From assembly GCA_030267965.1 (NCBI GenBank), contig BRYA01000208.1, positions 1-37,500 of the forward strand: 37,500 bases of DNA, in the 5' to 3' direction. Shown piece by piece: positions 1 through 10,800 of the stretch. The notes under the pieces were generated by a model, which was not told the DNA's origin, searched no databases, and saw only the letters and a list, made by a program, of their open reading frames with translations. Numbering within the stretch: position 1 is the stretch's first letter; every line of letters starts with the position of its first letter. A program made the translations under genes and the position numbers. Origin of the DNA: Triparma columacea. Its lineage: Eukaryota; Sar; Bolidophyceae; Parmales; Triparmaceae.

Positions 1-70
1 TAACCCTAACCCTAACCCTAACCCTAACCCTAACCCTAACCCTAACCCTAACCCTAACCCTAACCCTAAC
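1..70. repeat. Telomere, (TAACCC)n
   Basis: About eleven and two thirds perfect copies of TAACCC run from the first base, the C-rich strand of a TTAGGG-type telomere reading inward. This makes the window a true chromosome end. Shortly inside, at about 82-92, a single GGGTTAGGG occurs in the opposite orientation. Confidence 0.97.
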
Positions 71-918
71 AGGGTCGTCGGCAGGGTTAGGGAGAGAATT
101 AGAAGGAGGAGTTTGGGAAGATGTTAGGGGGGAGGGAGAAGGGCCAGCAGAGTAGGGCGCAAATAGGTAAATGAAGAGGAGGGCTCAAGGGGGGGTAACA
201 ATTGTGACATCCTGGGGGCGTGACATATGTTACGTGGTTGCAGGGTATGGTTATATAACCCAGAGACGCAAGGTTTTGGTCTAGTCACTTTGTGTTCATT
301 TGAATTAACCATTTAATCGATTCTGTCGTTGTAATAGCAAACCTACTGGTATCATTACATTAATGCTGCCTCCTCCGTCACCCTCTCAAACCCTCACACC
401 CCGGTTTTCACCTCCTTCCCCAACCTTGTTACCTATCCTCTCTCTCAACTGCCTTCCTGATACTTCATATGAACGCACTGGGGTATGTTTGTCGTTTGAT
501 ATCAATTCCCTCCCCTTAAGCCACTCCCCCTAACCCCCTCTCTGCCCCTCCAAATCGTTAAAAAGGGACAAGAATCTTACATTTGGCATCGAGGTCTCGG
601 AGAGGAGGATCTATTTCAATTTATACGCATATTTCGTGTGTAACAGAGGAATATTAATTAAGTTATATTGCTTATAAGCCCGTGAAGTCGTATAATATTG
701 AGAAATACCATGTATAAAAAGGAGAAAGTTGTGAATTTTGAGAGTCGAGTGTCGAGTGTGTTGAAGTCATTTTTACAGTCCTCTTGTTATTTTGCGGGGA
801 TTTTAATACAACCATGGCGGTAAGGATGGATGACATTACACCTATTTCAAAGAAGAAGCGAAATCTCCGAACCCCCGTTAAAAAAATCTAACCCAGAAGA
901 AAAAACATAGGCACTTTA
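71..918. other. Subtelomeric spacer, no gene recognised
   Basis: About 850 bp between the telomere and the degenerate repeat blocks. Only short reading frames of low plausibility occur, such as a 62-codon frame at 124-312 on the minus strand with no recognisable motif. The stretch has pyrimidine-rich tracts (about 365-550) and AT-rich tracts (about 610-720). I see no RNA gene or mobile-element ends. Confidence 0.6.
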
Positions 919-944
919 TTGCTTATTGTATCCACAGACTCCAT

Positions 945-1126
945 CCTACTCCTAATCCTAACGAGAATCCTAACCAGAACCAGAACCAGAATCCTAACCA
1001 GAACCAGAATCCAACCAGAACCAGAATTTAACCAGAGCCAGAATCCTAACCAGAACCAGAATCCTAACCAGAACCAGAACCCTAACCAGAACCAGAACCA
1101 GAATCCTAACCAGAACCTCCATCCTA
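945..1126. repeat. Degenerate telomere-like hexamer array, block 1
   Basis: An array built from six-base units CCTAAC, CAGAAC and CAGAAT (and variants), often arranged as an 18-bp higher-order unit CCTAACCAGAACCAGAAT. The CCTAAC unit is the telomere hexamer and the other units differ from it by one or two bases. The array stays open in several frames, producing spurious QNPNQ-type reading frames that are not genes. Confidence 0.85.
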
Positions 1127-1243
1127 ACCTAAATTTGGAGGCCTTAATTTCAACCGTTTTTATATATTTTTAGTGCAAAATGACCGCAACAACGAGACGC
1201 ATCATATCGTATAACCAAATTTGAATTCTAGCGTACCCTAATC

Positions 1244-1367
1244 TCCACCCTAACCCGAACCAGAATCCTAACCAGAACCAGAATCCTAACCAGAACCAGA
1301 ATCCTAACCAGAATCCTAATCCTAGTCCTAAGCCTAAACCTAACCAGAATCCTAATCCTAACCAGTA
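1244..1367. repeat. Degenerate telomere-like hexamer array, block 2
   Basis: A second block of the same CCTAAC / CAGAAC / CAGAAT hexamers, separated from block 1 by about 115 bp of non-repeat, AT-rich sequence. Orientation matches the terminal telomere. It ends about 70 bp before the 3' end of the first coding gene. Confidence 0.85.
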
Positions 1368-1436
1368 ATAACAACTATACCAAATCAAATAAATTTATCC
1401 TACAAATGTTGCTGCCCTATTAGTCATTCCCCAATC

Positions 1437-4400
1437 CTAATCTTCTACCGGTACAATGCTGCTTACTTTACCCTTTTCACCTCCTACTCCCATAATATCA
1501 CCACCATCAGAACCTCCAACACTTGCTCTTCTAATACTTGTTCTCAAAGTACCTGCTAGACCACCCTCAGCTTCAGCATCAACACTTGCTCTCCTGGCAC
1601 TCTCTCTTTTTCTAGCATCTCCTGCTCCTGGAATGTATTCAACTGGCACTCTAGCTCTTATCGCATCGTCAAACCAATTTGGCTTCTCCTCTTCCCATCT
1701 CTCCCAGTTTGCCTCTACCCAATCTCTTACTTCTGCTTCAATTGATTTCCAGTGATGTTTACTTGTATCTAAAGCTGCATCCACCTTTGCAACCTCGTTT
1801 CCTTCTTTGAATTTCCTAACTGTCAGGTCCTTTCCTCTTTCCAAACTGATGAAGGTGCTTCGAAAATTCCTCTCAATGCTAAAGAAAAATACTGCAAACA
1901 ACACAACTGTACATGGTATAAGTAATCCAACTACTCTCCATGCCAATTTGAGCCCATTCTCTGCAACATCTTCCCTTTCAGCTAGAATTATAGCTATTGG
2001 AAGACTTACCATTGTCAACACAAATCCAAACATCCAATACATCCCTCCAATCTCATTAGGATGCCTAAACTGCACAATTGATGTAAAGTCTCCCACCACT
2101 TTCACCATCACTCTCGCAATGATACTATTCACTATCTCTGCTTTGCCACCAAGAGGAATCCAATACCAAAAGTCTTCTCTCAAGATCTTCACCAACAAAT
2201 ACAGACCAAGATCGGCCCCAATATACAAAGAAACCCATCTACCACCAAGTAGCCCTAACACCACTATTGTCATGCACCTTACCATAAGCATACCTGCACT
2301 AAAGAATATCATTGACACAAATATGATTGATCTCTTGGTGGGATTTGCAGGCACATATCCATAAAAGTCAGGCACTTGCTCTCTCTTCACTGGGTCGGTG
2401 TCAAAGTCATAACTGATGGTTGCGGATACATATCCTGTAGACAAAGCTGAAACAATAAGTGAGACCCAAGCTGCATCCGCAACGTCTTTTTTACTTGTTG
2501 CAATAGCCCTAAGTTGGATAATAACTCCAGGTATGGCTTCAGCAAACATCTCAGCTCCTTTCATGAAAGCCATCTCTTGTATAGCATCAACTACTTGTCC
2601 AGCCTTTTGCTTTTCTCCCTTTGCAACCCTGTATGCATCAACAGCTGGCTTAAATCCAATTAATATTGGAAACCACTCCCTGACCACCCTCTTCATCCCT
2701 AACTTCCTATTCTGCCCCCAAACAGCAAGCATTTGAAACCCAATTGACACTACCAAACTTGCCAAAGATGCCTTAAAGTACCCATACTTCTTATCAGTCC
2801 AAAACATGTACGTCACATACACATCAGTGAGCAAATCAAACATAGATGTAACAGCACCAACAGTAACTCTCCACAACATTCCCCAGGGAGCCATTTTCAC
2901 GACGCCCTTCCCAATCTCCACAAACATACCCTCCATCCAAGGAAACTCCTCAAACAGCTCCCCAACAGCCCTGTTCTGCAATCTCCACATATCTACCCCA
3001 GCCTCAATCACCTTCCTGCTCTTCAAACAAGGCATCAAGTTGTTCCCAATCACCCTTGCCTCCTTCTCCTCCACACACTCAAGCTTTGTAGACATTGAGC
3101 TATTGGAGCTAAACTCACAAAGTCTTGCCCTCTTCAGCAAAGTGACAAACCAAGGGTACTTCTTCACAACCTCTCTCAATACTGCACTCTTTTTACAAAC
3201 CTCCTCAACATGTCTCTCTCTGTCCTTCCTTGAGTGTGCTCCTCCAAGCTGTCCTCCATCCCAAACCAAATCAGCACCCAAAGCCTCACCAACTTGCTGA
3301 GATGTCTCCTTTAAAGGGATAAGGTCAATAAAGTAGCGTTCTGCCTCAGCAGCCTCGTCTAGGTGCTTCTCCAGAGTTGATCTTGTTGCCTCCACTCTCA
3401 CAGAGCTACCAAGCTCTACCTTGGTGACAAATTCTACCTTGGTTGTCTTCTCTCCCCTTTTTGTGAACTTTATTGCGACTTCTTCAGATGCCCTTTGTGC
3501 AGTAGATCTCTGAGTGTTGCTCACAGCATCACTTCTCTCCATATACTCCATTATTGGCTCCATTATAATCACAATAGTATCTTCATCCATCTTGTGCAGC
3601 TTCATCAGATTCCAGAACTCCCTATCTCTGTTTTTGACACCTTGTTTTGACTCCGACTTCTGCCTTCTCCTCACAACCACTTCCCATGCCCCTATCTTCT
3701 CCTCAACAACCCTCTCAATATCTCCTGTTGTTTCTTGATGGACTCTGCTCTCAAAGTCCCAGAAGTAGGCAGCAGAATCCTCCAAACCTGCTCTAACTGT
3801 CACTGTTGTCTTTCCCCATCCCTTTCCCTTCTCTTCCACCTTAATCCAGGTATCTGAAAGAGGGAATGCACCTTTAACCTTTTGTTTGCCTTCAAGCTCT
3901 TTGAAATTGTTGACAAAGTTCTCTGAGGTTGTGTTCTTCATTGTCTTTATCTTTTTAATTATCTCTGTCCTTGCAAAGGCATCGACTTCTCTGCTCTTGT
4001 CAAACTTGTTTCTGATGTGAATCATATTAGAAGCAAACTTGTGAGCTTGTCTGTTCATTACAATATTCGGGACGTTTCCTCCAATATCAATTGTAGGTAC
4101 CATTACTGCTCTTGTCTGAGGGATCCATCCAACCTTTTCTAGTTCTTCAAAGAGCCACACTGTCTTTGAAGAGCCGAGAACATTTCCTTGCTTGAGTGGG
4201 AACTCCTTGTTTAGTTCTCTGGTGTCTGCGTATACAACCCAGCATCTTTCTTTTATTCCTTCCTCTTTTTTCCAGACGCAGCTTGCCTTAAATTCTCTGT
4301 TTGAGAATCCAGGAATGCCCAGGTTTCTCTCGCTCAAATAGAGTTGTGAGTGGTTGTTTAGCTTTTTAATCTCCTGCTTCACAACTCTCTTGTTTTTCAA

Positions 4401-7193
4401 CCCAGCTAGTTTCTCCCTCGAGTCCTTAGTGAATTCAAATGCTACACACTCTTCAAGAGAAGCGTCTATGACTGTCTCACCTACACCCGAAACAAGACTA
4501 TGGCCTTCAATGTGCACTGACTTCATCTTGACCCTTGGGTCAGGACTCTTCAGATCTTCAAAATGCTTACTTTTGATGCACTTCTCGTAGAACTCCTTCC
4601 CCTTCCTGATTGCATCCTTCTCCTCATCTGTATAATCTTGGGATCCATTCTTGATAATGTTGGCAAGAGAGGCCAGTGCAGCTTTATCAAACTCTTTATC
4701 CAGCTTGAAGGAGTCCCTCAGTGCTGCTATTGTACTTAGTACTCGTGGAGTAGATCTGTCAACAATTTTGACTGGAATATACCCCCCTGTGTCCATAAAT
4801 TGGGTCAATGTAAGTTTACACTGGAGAACACCATTTGAGTCCTTAATGTTCTTGGCAGTGAGAATGCCACTTGTTGTTGCCCGCACAAGCTTTCCTAGAT
4901 TTCCCCCATAGTCTACCTGCTCTTTAGCTGGAACAAATGCTACAGATACGTTGCCGTCTTGGTGTCCATTTTGCCAAACAAATCTCATGATGGCCTCTCT
5001 TTTCCGAAATGGGAAGGGAAGTTTCGTTACTACTGCAAATAGCTTCTCATTGATCCTTCCCTGTCCTTCCATCTTTATCTCAAGTCTTGCAGGCTGCCCT
5101 CTCTCTCTGCTCTTAAGCATCCTCTCCCTGCTGCAGGACTCAAAGAACCAAGCAGCTGCTTCCTCGGCTGAGCAGTCGGTAATGCACTCAGCTCTACCAA
5201 AACCGAGTGTCTTTTTTCCTCTCTCCTGCTGCTTGTGCTTCATCTCCATCTTCACTCCCTCATAAGGTGACTCAAGAGGCCCCCACCCTTCTTCATCCTC
5301 CCCACCAAAGAGCTTCTCCAAATCCCCAAACACCTTCTTCTGGTCCTCCTCCAACTCAACCCCCTCCCTCAACCTCTCCACCAAGGCCCCCCTGACCTCA
5401 GCATCAACCTCCTTCCCGTTCCTCTTGAACTTCTCCTGCACCACAGTGGCCCACTGTGTCTGTTTCTTAACAAATGATTTGAGGATAGGCACCGGAAGGG
5501 AACTGTTGAGGTCAGCGTGCTGCACGCGTAGAACTGAGCAGACTCGTGGGGCAATTTCCGTGATAATGTAAACACCATTTGAAGTCCCCTGCTCGTATTT
5601 GCCTGGGAAATGTACGTTTCTCTTCTGCCCTTTGTATTCACTTAAGGGGGCAAAAGCAAAAACTAAAGACACTGTTCCATTCCTGTTAATGACCCTCTTC
5701 CAGCACCGCCATCCCTCAAAGAGTCTTGGTGCCAGTGGAGTTGGCAGCTTCTTCCCTACTGAGTACTGCTGGCTCCTTGTTCCGTCAATTTCCCAAAGCT
5801 TTCTTGGTATGTCGCCGTTTTTCTTCTTGTGAGCAGCAGCCTCCTTGTACGTGTTAATGGCTGCCACTTCAGCCAAGAGGAATGACGCCGCAGTGTCAAG
5901 TACACAGAATGAGACCCCAAATACTTTGCTTGTTTCCTCCTCCACATAAATAAATTTTTCCACGTCTTCCTTTAAGGAACTGTACCTCCTCGCGTGAGAA
6001 GTGGTGCTCACAAGTGCCACTCTTCCATTGATCATGCTCTCCTCCTCAACTGTCAGCGGAGGCGGACTTGGAATAACCTCCTCCACAAAGCGCTTCTTCC
6101 TCCTCTCATCAACCACATCAGGCTTGTGAAAGTTCTTCTCAATCTCCTCCATTATTCCCTTGATTGACATGTAAACAGTATTGACGTCCCCCCTCCCCTC
6201 ACTCCTCATCTCCTTGGCTTCCATCGTTCCGACGAGGGTAAGGGCGGTTTGCCCGTGTTCATAGGCCGCTAGTCTGATCTCACCATCAACCCTCGCTTGC
6301 TGTGCATTCTTCGAACGCGTAATCTTGACGAGTTTCGTCTTTGACTCCTTCGGCAAGCCATTCTCTTCCTCTGACATTATCTCGACGCACTGGCGTGAGC
6401 CTTCATTGCGAACGGTTCTGATTCTAAGGAGATATTCGACGACCGTTGTTCCTTTCAGGAAATGCTGCCAAAGCACAACCTTTTCACCCTTCTCCTCATG
6501 GATAGTGTCACGTCGGCAAACTCCCGAATTACAATCGGTGAGAATATAATCGAGGACAAGCTGCTGCTCGTCATGAACGACTACGCCGACATTTGCTCTC
6601 TTGGTATCCCACGACTGTTCAATGATGCCTTCAATGGCACCGCGCTTGACAAGCACACCAACCATCTCCTCGTGGGCTTGTTCATGCTGGTATTTCATCT
6701 TATGGAAGGTGGTGTGACCAGTGTCATCGTCCATGGCACCCTCCTGGGCTGCAGCAAGGTCTTTTGCGTTCTCAGGGGCGGCAGTATTCTCTGCGGCAGC
6801 CTCAGGGGCGGCAGTATTCTCTGCGGCCTCAGGGGCGGCAGTATTCTCATCGGCAGCCTCAGCGGCGGCGGCACGGTCCACGGCGTCCTCGGGGGCAATG
6901 GCGTGGTGTTGTGTTGCCTTAATGGTCACATCGTAGTCAATCGCAGGCTCAGGAGCTGCTGCGCGATCTGCAGTGGCCTTAAGGGTAATGGCAAGGTCAT
7001 TTGCAGCCTTGCCAATGTCAGCTGCATTTTCGACAAAGTTAGCCGTGTCATTGACAGCAGCAGCAAGCTCGTTAGCAGCCATAGCGGTAGCAGCAATGTT
7101 GGACGCATATTCTGCAGTCGCAGCCTCGAGTTTTGCAATCTTCTCGTAACTCTGCTTCAAGATTGAGGAGAGTAAATCCTCGCGGTCCGACAT
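1437..7193 (-). CDS. Tandem START-like / XKR-like multipass membrane protein (1918 aa)
   Basis: A single uninterrupted frame transcribed toward the telomere. Residues about 20-80 are an Ala-rich predicted helix and about 107-145 an Ala/Glu/Pro repeat. Residues about 170-1290 hold tandem START-like (StAR-related lipid-transfer) modules. The clearest are at about 384-600, 650-825 and 890-1065, each with an arginine-containing 'P-x-P-x-x-x-RE' or 'GFSNREF' strand, and the last two with a late strand carrying GG-x-(I/V)-P (DTGGYIP, DIGGNVP). Weaker copies lie on both sides. From about 1432 come six to eight hydrophobic segments to about 1770, then a charged tail. The membrane part has FDLLTDVYVTY early and KGAEMFAEAIPGVIIQL later, recalling the D-x-x-TD-x and K-x-x-E-x-x-ES-x-P-Q-x-x-LQ signatures of XK-related scramblases. 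Lipid binding plus bilayer lipid movement is inferred. No intron, unlike most neighbours. The XKR match is moderate; the START match is stronger. Confidence 0.8.
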   Translation of the reverse strand: MSDREDLLSSILKQSYEKIAKLEAATAEYASNIAATAMAANELAAAVNDTANFVENAADIGKAANDLAITLKATADRAAAPEPAIDYDVTIKATQHHAIAPEDAVDRAAAAEAADENTAAPEAAENTAAPEAAAENTAAPENAKDLAAAQEGAMDDDTGHTTFHKMKYQHEQAHEEMVGVLVKRGAIEGIIEQSWDTKRANVGVVVHDEQQLVLDYILTDCNSGVCRRDTIHEEKGEKVVLWQHFLKGTTVVEYLLRIRTVRNEGSRQCVEIMSEEENGLPKESKTKLVKITRSKNAQQARVDGEIRLAAYEHGQTALTLVGTMEAKEMRSEGRGDVNTVYMSIKGIMEEIEKNFHKPDVVDERRKKRFVEEVIPSPPPLTVEEESMINGRVALVSTTSHARRYSSLKEDVEKFIYVEEETSKVFGVSFCVLDTAASFLLAEVAAINTYKEAAAHKKKNGDIPRKLWEIDGTRSQQYSVGKKLPTPLAPRLFEGWRCWKRVINRNGTVSLVFAFAPLSEYKGQKRNVHFPGKYEQGTSNGVYIITEIAPRVCSVLRVQHADLNSSLPVPILKSFVKKQTQWATVVQEKFKRNGKEVDAEVRGALVERLREGVELEEDQKKVFGDLEKLFGGEDEEGWGPLESPYEGVKMEMKHKQQERGKKTLGFGRAECITDCSAEEAAAWFFESCSRERMLKSRERGQPARLEIKMEGQGRINEKLFAVVTKLPFPFRKREAIMRFVWQNGHQDGNVSVAFVPAKEQVDYGGNLGKLVRATTSGILTAKNIKDSNGVLQCKLTLTQFMDTGGYIPVKIVDRSTPRVLSTIAALRDSFKLDKEFDKAALASLANIIKNGSQDYTDEEKDAIRKGKEFYEKCIKSKHFEDLKSPDPRVKMKSVHIEGHSLVSGVGETVIDASLEECVAFEFTKDSREKLAGLKNKRVVKQEIKKLNNHSQLYLSERNLGIPGFSNREFKASCVWKKEEGIKERCWVVYADTRELNKEFPLKQGNVLGSSKTVWLFEELEKVGWIPQTRAVMVPTIDIGGNVPNIVMNRQAHKFASNMIHIRNKFDKSREVDAFARTEIIKKIKTMKNTTSENFVNNFKELEGKQKVKGAFPLSDTWIKVEEKGKGWGKTTVTVRAGLEDSAAYFWDFESRVHQETTGDIERVVEEKIGAWEVVVRRRQKSESKQGVKNRDREFWNLMKLHKMDEDTIVIIMEPIMEYMERSDAVSNTQRSTAQRASEEVAIKFTKRGEKTTKVEFVTKVELGSSVRVEATRSTLEKHLDEAAEAERYFIDLIPLKETSQQVGEALGADLVWDGGQLGGAHSRKDRERHVEEVCKKSAVLREVVKKYPWFVTLLKRARLCEFSSNSSMSTKLECVEEKEARVIGNNLMPCLKSRKVIEAGVDMWRLQNRAVGELFEEFPWMEGMFVEIGKGVVKMAPWGMLWRVTVGAVTSMFDLLTDVYVTYMFWTDKKYGYFKASLASLVVSIGFQMLAVWGQNRKLGMKRVVREWFPILIGFKPAVDAYRVAKGEKQKAGQVVDAIQEMAFMKGAEMFAEAIPGVIIQLRAIATSKKDVADAAWVSLIVSALSTGYVSATISYDFDTDPVKREQVPDFYGYVPANPTKRSIIFVSMIFFSAGMLMVRCMTIVVLGLLGGRWVSLYIGADLGLYLLVKILREDFWYWIPLGGKAEIVNSIIARVMVKVVGDFTSIVQFRHPNEIGGMYWMFGFVLTMVSLPIAIILAEREDVAENGLKLAWRVVGLLIPCTVVLFAVFFFSIERNFRSTFISLERGKDLTVRKFKEGNEVAKVDAALDTSKHHWKSIEAEVRDWVEANWERWEEEKPNWFDDAIRARVPVEYIPGAGDARKRESARRASVDAEAEGGLAGTLRTSIRRASVGGSDGGDIMGVGGEKGKVSSIVPVED
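6774..6872 (-). repeat. In-frame Ala/Glu/Pro coding repeat
   Basis: Tandem 24-27 bp units in the 5' part of the START/XKR-like gene encode about three copies of an ENTAAPEAA-like block (residues about 107-140). Copies are nearly identical at DNA level, which suggests recent slippage; the reading frame is kept. Confidence 0.8.
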
Positions 7194-7804
7194 TAGCCTG
7201 TGAGAGCGCGACGGGAAACGAAAGTGCGGAGGAAAGAGCTGGGTGAGATGCCTCGAAAATACTTAGCAGGATAACGTTGCCGTAAAAGTCAAAAATAATG
7301 TTATTCCCCAGGCCCCAAATGAGAAAATCCTTTTCTCATTTTTTCTCATTTTTCTCCCGAAATCAACCGAGGCGTTGTACCCGAAGGAGGAAAGGTGGGG
7401 AGGCCTCCTTCCTCCCTCCTTCCTTCCTCCCCTCCACCATCCACTCCCCACCTCCACTCCCCCGGGCCCCCGATCCTACCGCGATCCCTCACCTTTACTC
7501 GTTCCTATCCTTCCCACTCCTTGACAAGAGTAATTCCCTGCCCTCCTGCCGGTGCCTCGAGAATGGAGAAGCTTGGTCTGAAGCCCCAAGTACCTCCTCA
7601 GTAAATTATAACGTTGTAGGGCTAATTGAATATATATATGGAAGACTTCGATGTGTACTTCGACGTGTTCAATCGAAAATAAGAGAATTCTCCTCTAAAA
7701 ATAGTTCTCTCAAACCTCATTTATCTTCTTGATTTCCAATAGTAATAATAAATCCACCGTTTGGTTGTGTTAAAATGCATTTGTACCTCAGATGCACGAA
7801 TCCG
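7194..7804. other. Intergenic region upstream of the START/XKR-like gene
   Basis: It carries the 5' flank of the START/XKR-like gene and the 3' flank of the EML-like gene, both on the minus strand. Visible structure: a TTTTCTCA short direct repeat at about 7331-7355, a strong pyrimidine tract at about 7405-7475 and an ATATATAT run near 7630. Open frames here are low-complexity and I do not call them genes. Confidence 0.6.
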
Positions 7805-10800
7805 TTATGCTCGACTACTGCTATGATCATTGTATCTGCCTTTGTAGTCACCATAAGGCTTCTCTGGCTCTTGCAGGATCATCTTGTAGGTGCCATCCTT
7901 CTGCTGCTTGTTGACCCACCCCATTGCTCTTGGGTTGGACTCATTGGCAAACTGGTCCGTCATTGCCCAGGCGGGTCCAACGCCCTCAAGCTCCCTCCCA
8001 TTGTCCCAGCCTCCTTGGGGCTTCCATTTTGTGGCGAGCCTTGGCTTGGGAGGTGCCTGCTTGTCCTCTAGGTGGTCGTTCCTATTCAGCTTCCAAAGCA
8101 TGATTGCCCTGTCCTTGCCCCCTACGCTAATGACGTACCCATCATCGCAGGTGAAGCGAACATTCATGACGTGCGCTGCGTGGCCAAAGTTGACCTTCTT
8201 TGCCGCGCTCTTGGCTACCGCGGGCCATCTCATCAAGTTGACCCCTCCAAAGTCGTCCGCAGTTACAATTAGCTGCCTCCTCTTGCAAACGTCAACGCTG
8301 TTTACGTCAGTTCCATCAGATTCAGGATCCCAGATTCCCATCACCGGAAACCCCAGCACGCATGTCCATGTCTTCCAGTCGGTGTCGGCCTCGAGGGAGT
8401 CGAGTGTGCTGCGATGCGAATTATGACGCCGGTTAGAGAGAAGGATGAGACGAGACGGGTGCATGCAATAATGTTCAAAAATTAAATGCCACGTACCTCC
8501 TAATCTGGACTCCCCTCTTGATGTCCCAGTAGAGTATCTCGTACGCTCCACAGTTGCTCTGGACGATCCTTCCATCCTTGGACCAGTCGAGGTGAGTAAT
8601 GTAACTCGTGTGTCCCTTGAGCCTCCACTTTCTCTGGTACTTCATTACCTTCTGCCACTTCTCCTCGACCCAGACATCGTAAATGTCGACGAAGTTGTCG
8701 TGACTCCCTACAGCGAGCATCGTCCCGTCTGGGCTGTACTTGAGGTCGTCAATGTCCTCCTCGCAATCTTTGATGACGAACTTCATCTTGAGTTCCCCGC
8801 TCTTGAAGAGTTCCTGCCAATCCACGATCAAGACGACACCGCTAAACATTCCGATGGCAATGTGGGATCCGTCAGGGCTGATCGCGACGCTTTTCCCGGG
8901 AGCAAAGAGAGTCCTCCGCTTGACACACCTCATGGTCCGCAGATCCCAGAGGCACAGAAAGCAGTCCTCGCCCACGGTCAAAAAAAGGCTGGCATCGGTG
9001 GGATGAGTGGTTAACCCGTAGACGTGAGCACAGTGCCCAGTCCTCGCCTCGCCTATGGCTTTGCCAGTCATGGGGTTGACCAGTGCCACCGTGCCTCTGG
9101 CCAAGCCCACTGCCAAGGTCACGGCATCCTCTCCGAACTGAGATGAAGTTTCCCCATCTTGGACTTGTTTCCTCCTCAGGATTGCAATATGCTTCAGCTT
9201 GGCTTTTGTCGCTTGAGGACCAACCCATACGTCACCATCCCCCCTCAGCGACCTTCCCTTCTTTGGTCCGGCCAACTTGCTAGGGTCCACGGGCGCTTCC
9301 TGTCTCCTTGCCGTAAATATGGTCTTTCTCTTGCACATTAATGTTGCCTTGTTTTCTAGGCTATCAGGGTGTTCCATGAAGCTGCGACGAACGTGCGACA
9401 TTATAAGATTTTTGACATTAGAACATTTTTGGCGAGCAACCGCTTCAATCATCCTTACCTCAACTTCTTCCTCTCCGGAGGGTTCAAGCTTGTTGACATC
9501 CCCTCCAGCATCTTAAGTTTCATATCCCACGTGTGAAGCATGCCATCATACCCTCCGCTGTATATGTACCTCGAAAGGGGATCAAACGTGATGCTGCTAA
9601 CAGGGTGACCAGCATGTGCTTCGACGAAGCTCATACAAGTCGCCGATGAGTTCCTGAAGAGGTAAACAAAGCCCGAGTTACCGTCGGTGCCGCTCACTGC
9701 AGTAACATCCCCGATGTCCTTCCTGAAATGTCGGGCTGAGGTGAGTATTTTTGTTGCCACAGTGCTCTTTATTGCCGATCTTCCTCCGAATCTTACCTCT
9801 CCTTCGAACAAATGGGCGCGCAGTCGGTGATGGTCTTGGGAAGTGGAGCGTTGCCGAATTTAGCGTTTTGAAATGTCAAAGGACCAACAGGATCTGTTGG
9901 TCGAAGGTTTTCCTTCGTTGGGTGCCACCTCCAAAACTTTAAGTGCTTTCCTTTCCCCGTGGTGACGAGGGCCTGTGTGGTCGCAGAGCTGCTGTTTGTG
10001 CTCCTGGCTGAAGAAGGGGGTGGTGGCGGCATGGTGACTACGAAAAATAAAGTGTGGCAACAGAATTGGTGGTTTTGCTGTGTTAGATACAACAAACGCG
10101 AAGTTTGATGCTCCTAAAGATGCTGAGCCGCCCTGCCCAAAGATGTTTTGTTGATTCTCACCTGTCCTTGACGCTGCCCGACTCCCCCCACCCCTGCTAC
10201 CCCCTACCCTGCTACCCCCTGCCCTGCTACCCCCTGCCCTGCTACCCCCTGCCCTGCTACCCCCTGCCCTGCTACTCCCTGCCCTGCTACTCCCTGCCCT
10301 GCTACCCCCCGTCCTGCTACCCCTCGACGGAGCAGCGGTAACAGGAACTTCGAATCCGCACCAGGCGATGCTCGTCAGCATCGGAGGCGTCCCCGCTTGT
10401 GTGTCCTTCAAACAGAGCAGCTTTGGAATGATTTCGTCCGTCTCTTTGTCCTTCCCGCCTACCAGGTTCCAGATACCGATCTGGTGACAGTCGTCCATCC
10501 CGACGGCTGCAACGTGCTTTCCGTCCCAGCTGAAGGAGATGCCCACTACGGCTCTTTGGAAGATCCCCTGACCTCCGAGCTTGTAGAGGGTTTCGCATGT
10601 ATTGACGTCCCAAATGTAGAACACAGGGGTGTGGCCCATCTGACCGCTCGCGGCCCTCGGAGACTTCTTAATTCCTTTAGCCCTCTCATCGGGTTCAAAG
10701 ACTGTGAGGCACGTAATGTCGTCATCATGTTCCCTGAAGAATGTCTGACTGTTGGTGGAGACATCGTAAACGATGCACACCGCGGCAATGGTGTAGACAA

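Noticed and set aside
124..312. 62-codon minus-strand frame next to the telomere
   Set aside because: Short, no motif, no homology recognised, and in subtelomeric spacer.
919..1388. Gln/Asn/Pro-rich and Leu/Gly-rich frames on both strands
   Set aside because: They are translations of the hexamer repeat arrays, open on both strands because the repeat lacks stops.
1807..2364. 185-codon plus-strand frame antisense to the START/XKR-like gene
   Set aside because: A shadow of the membrane-domain coding strand; no independent motif.
6462..7166. 234-codon plus-strand frame antisense to the same gene
   Set aside because: Gly/Ser-rich shadow of the Ala/Glu repeat region.
7298..7732. 144-codon plus-strand frame in the spacer upstream of the START/XKR-like gene
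   Set aside because: Low-complexity Pro/Ser/Phe translation of a pyrimidine tract with no recognisable domain.
10191..10335. CRISPR-like array
   Set aside because: Units are contiguous 15-bp copies without spacers, in frame inside a eukaryotic exon.
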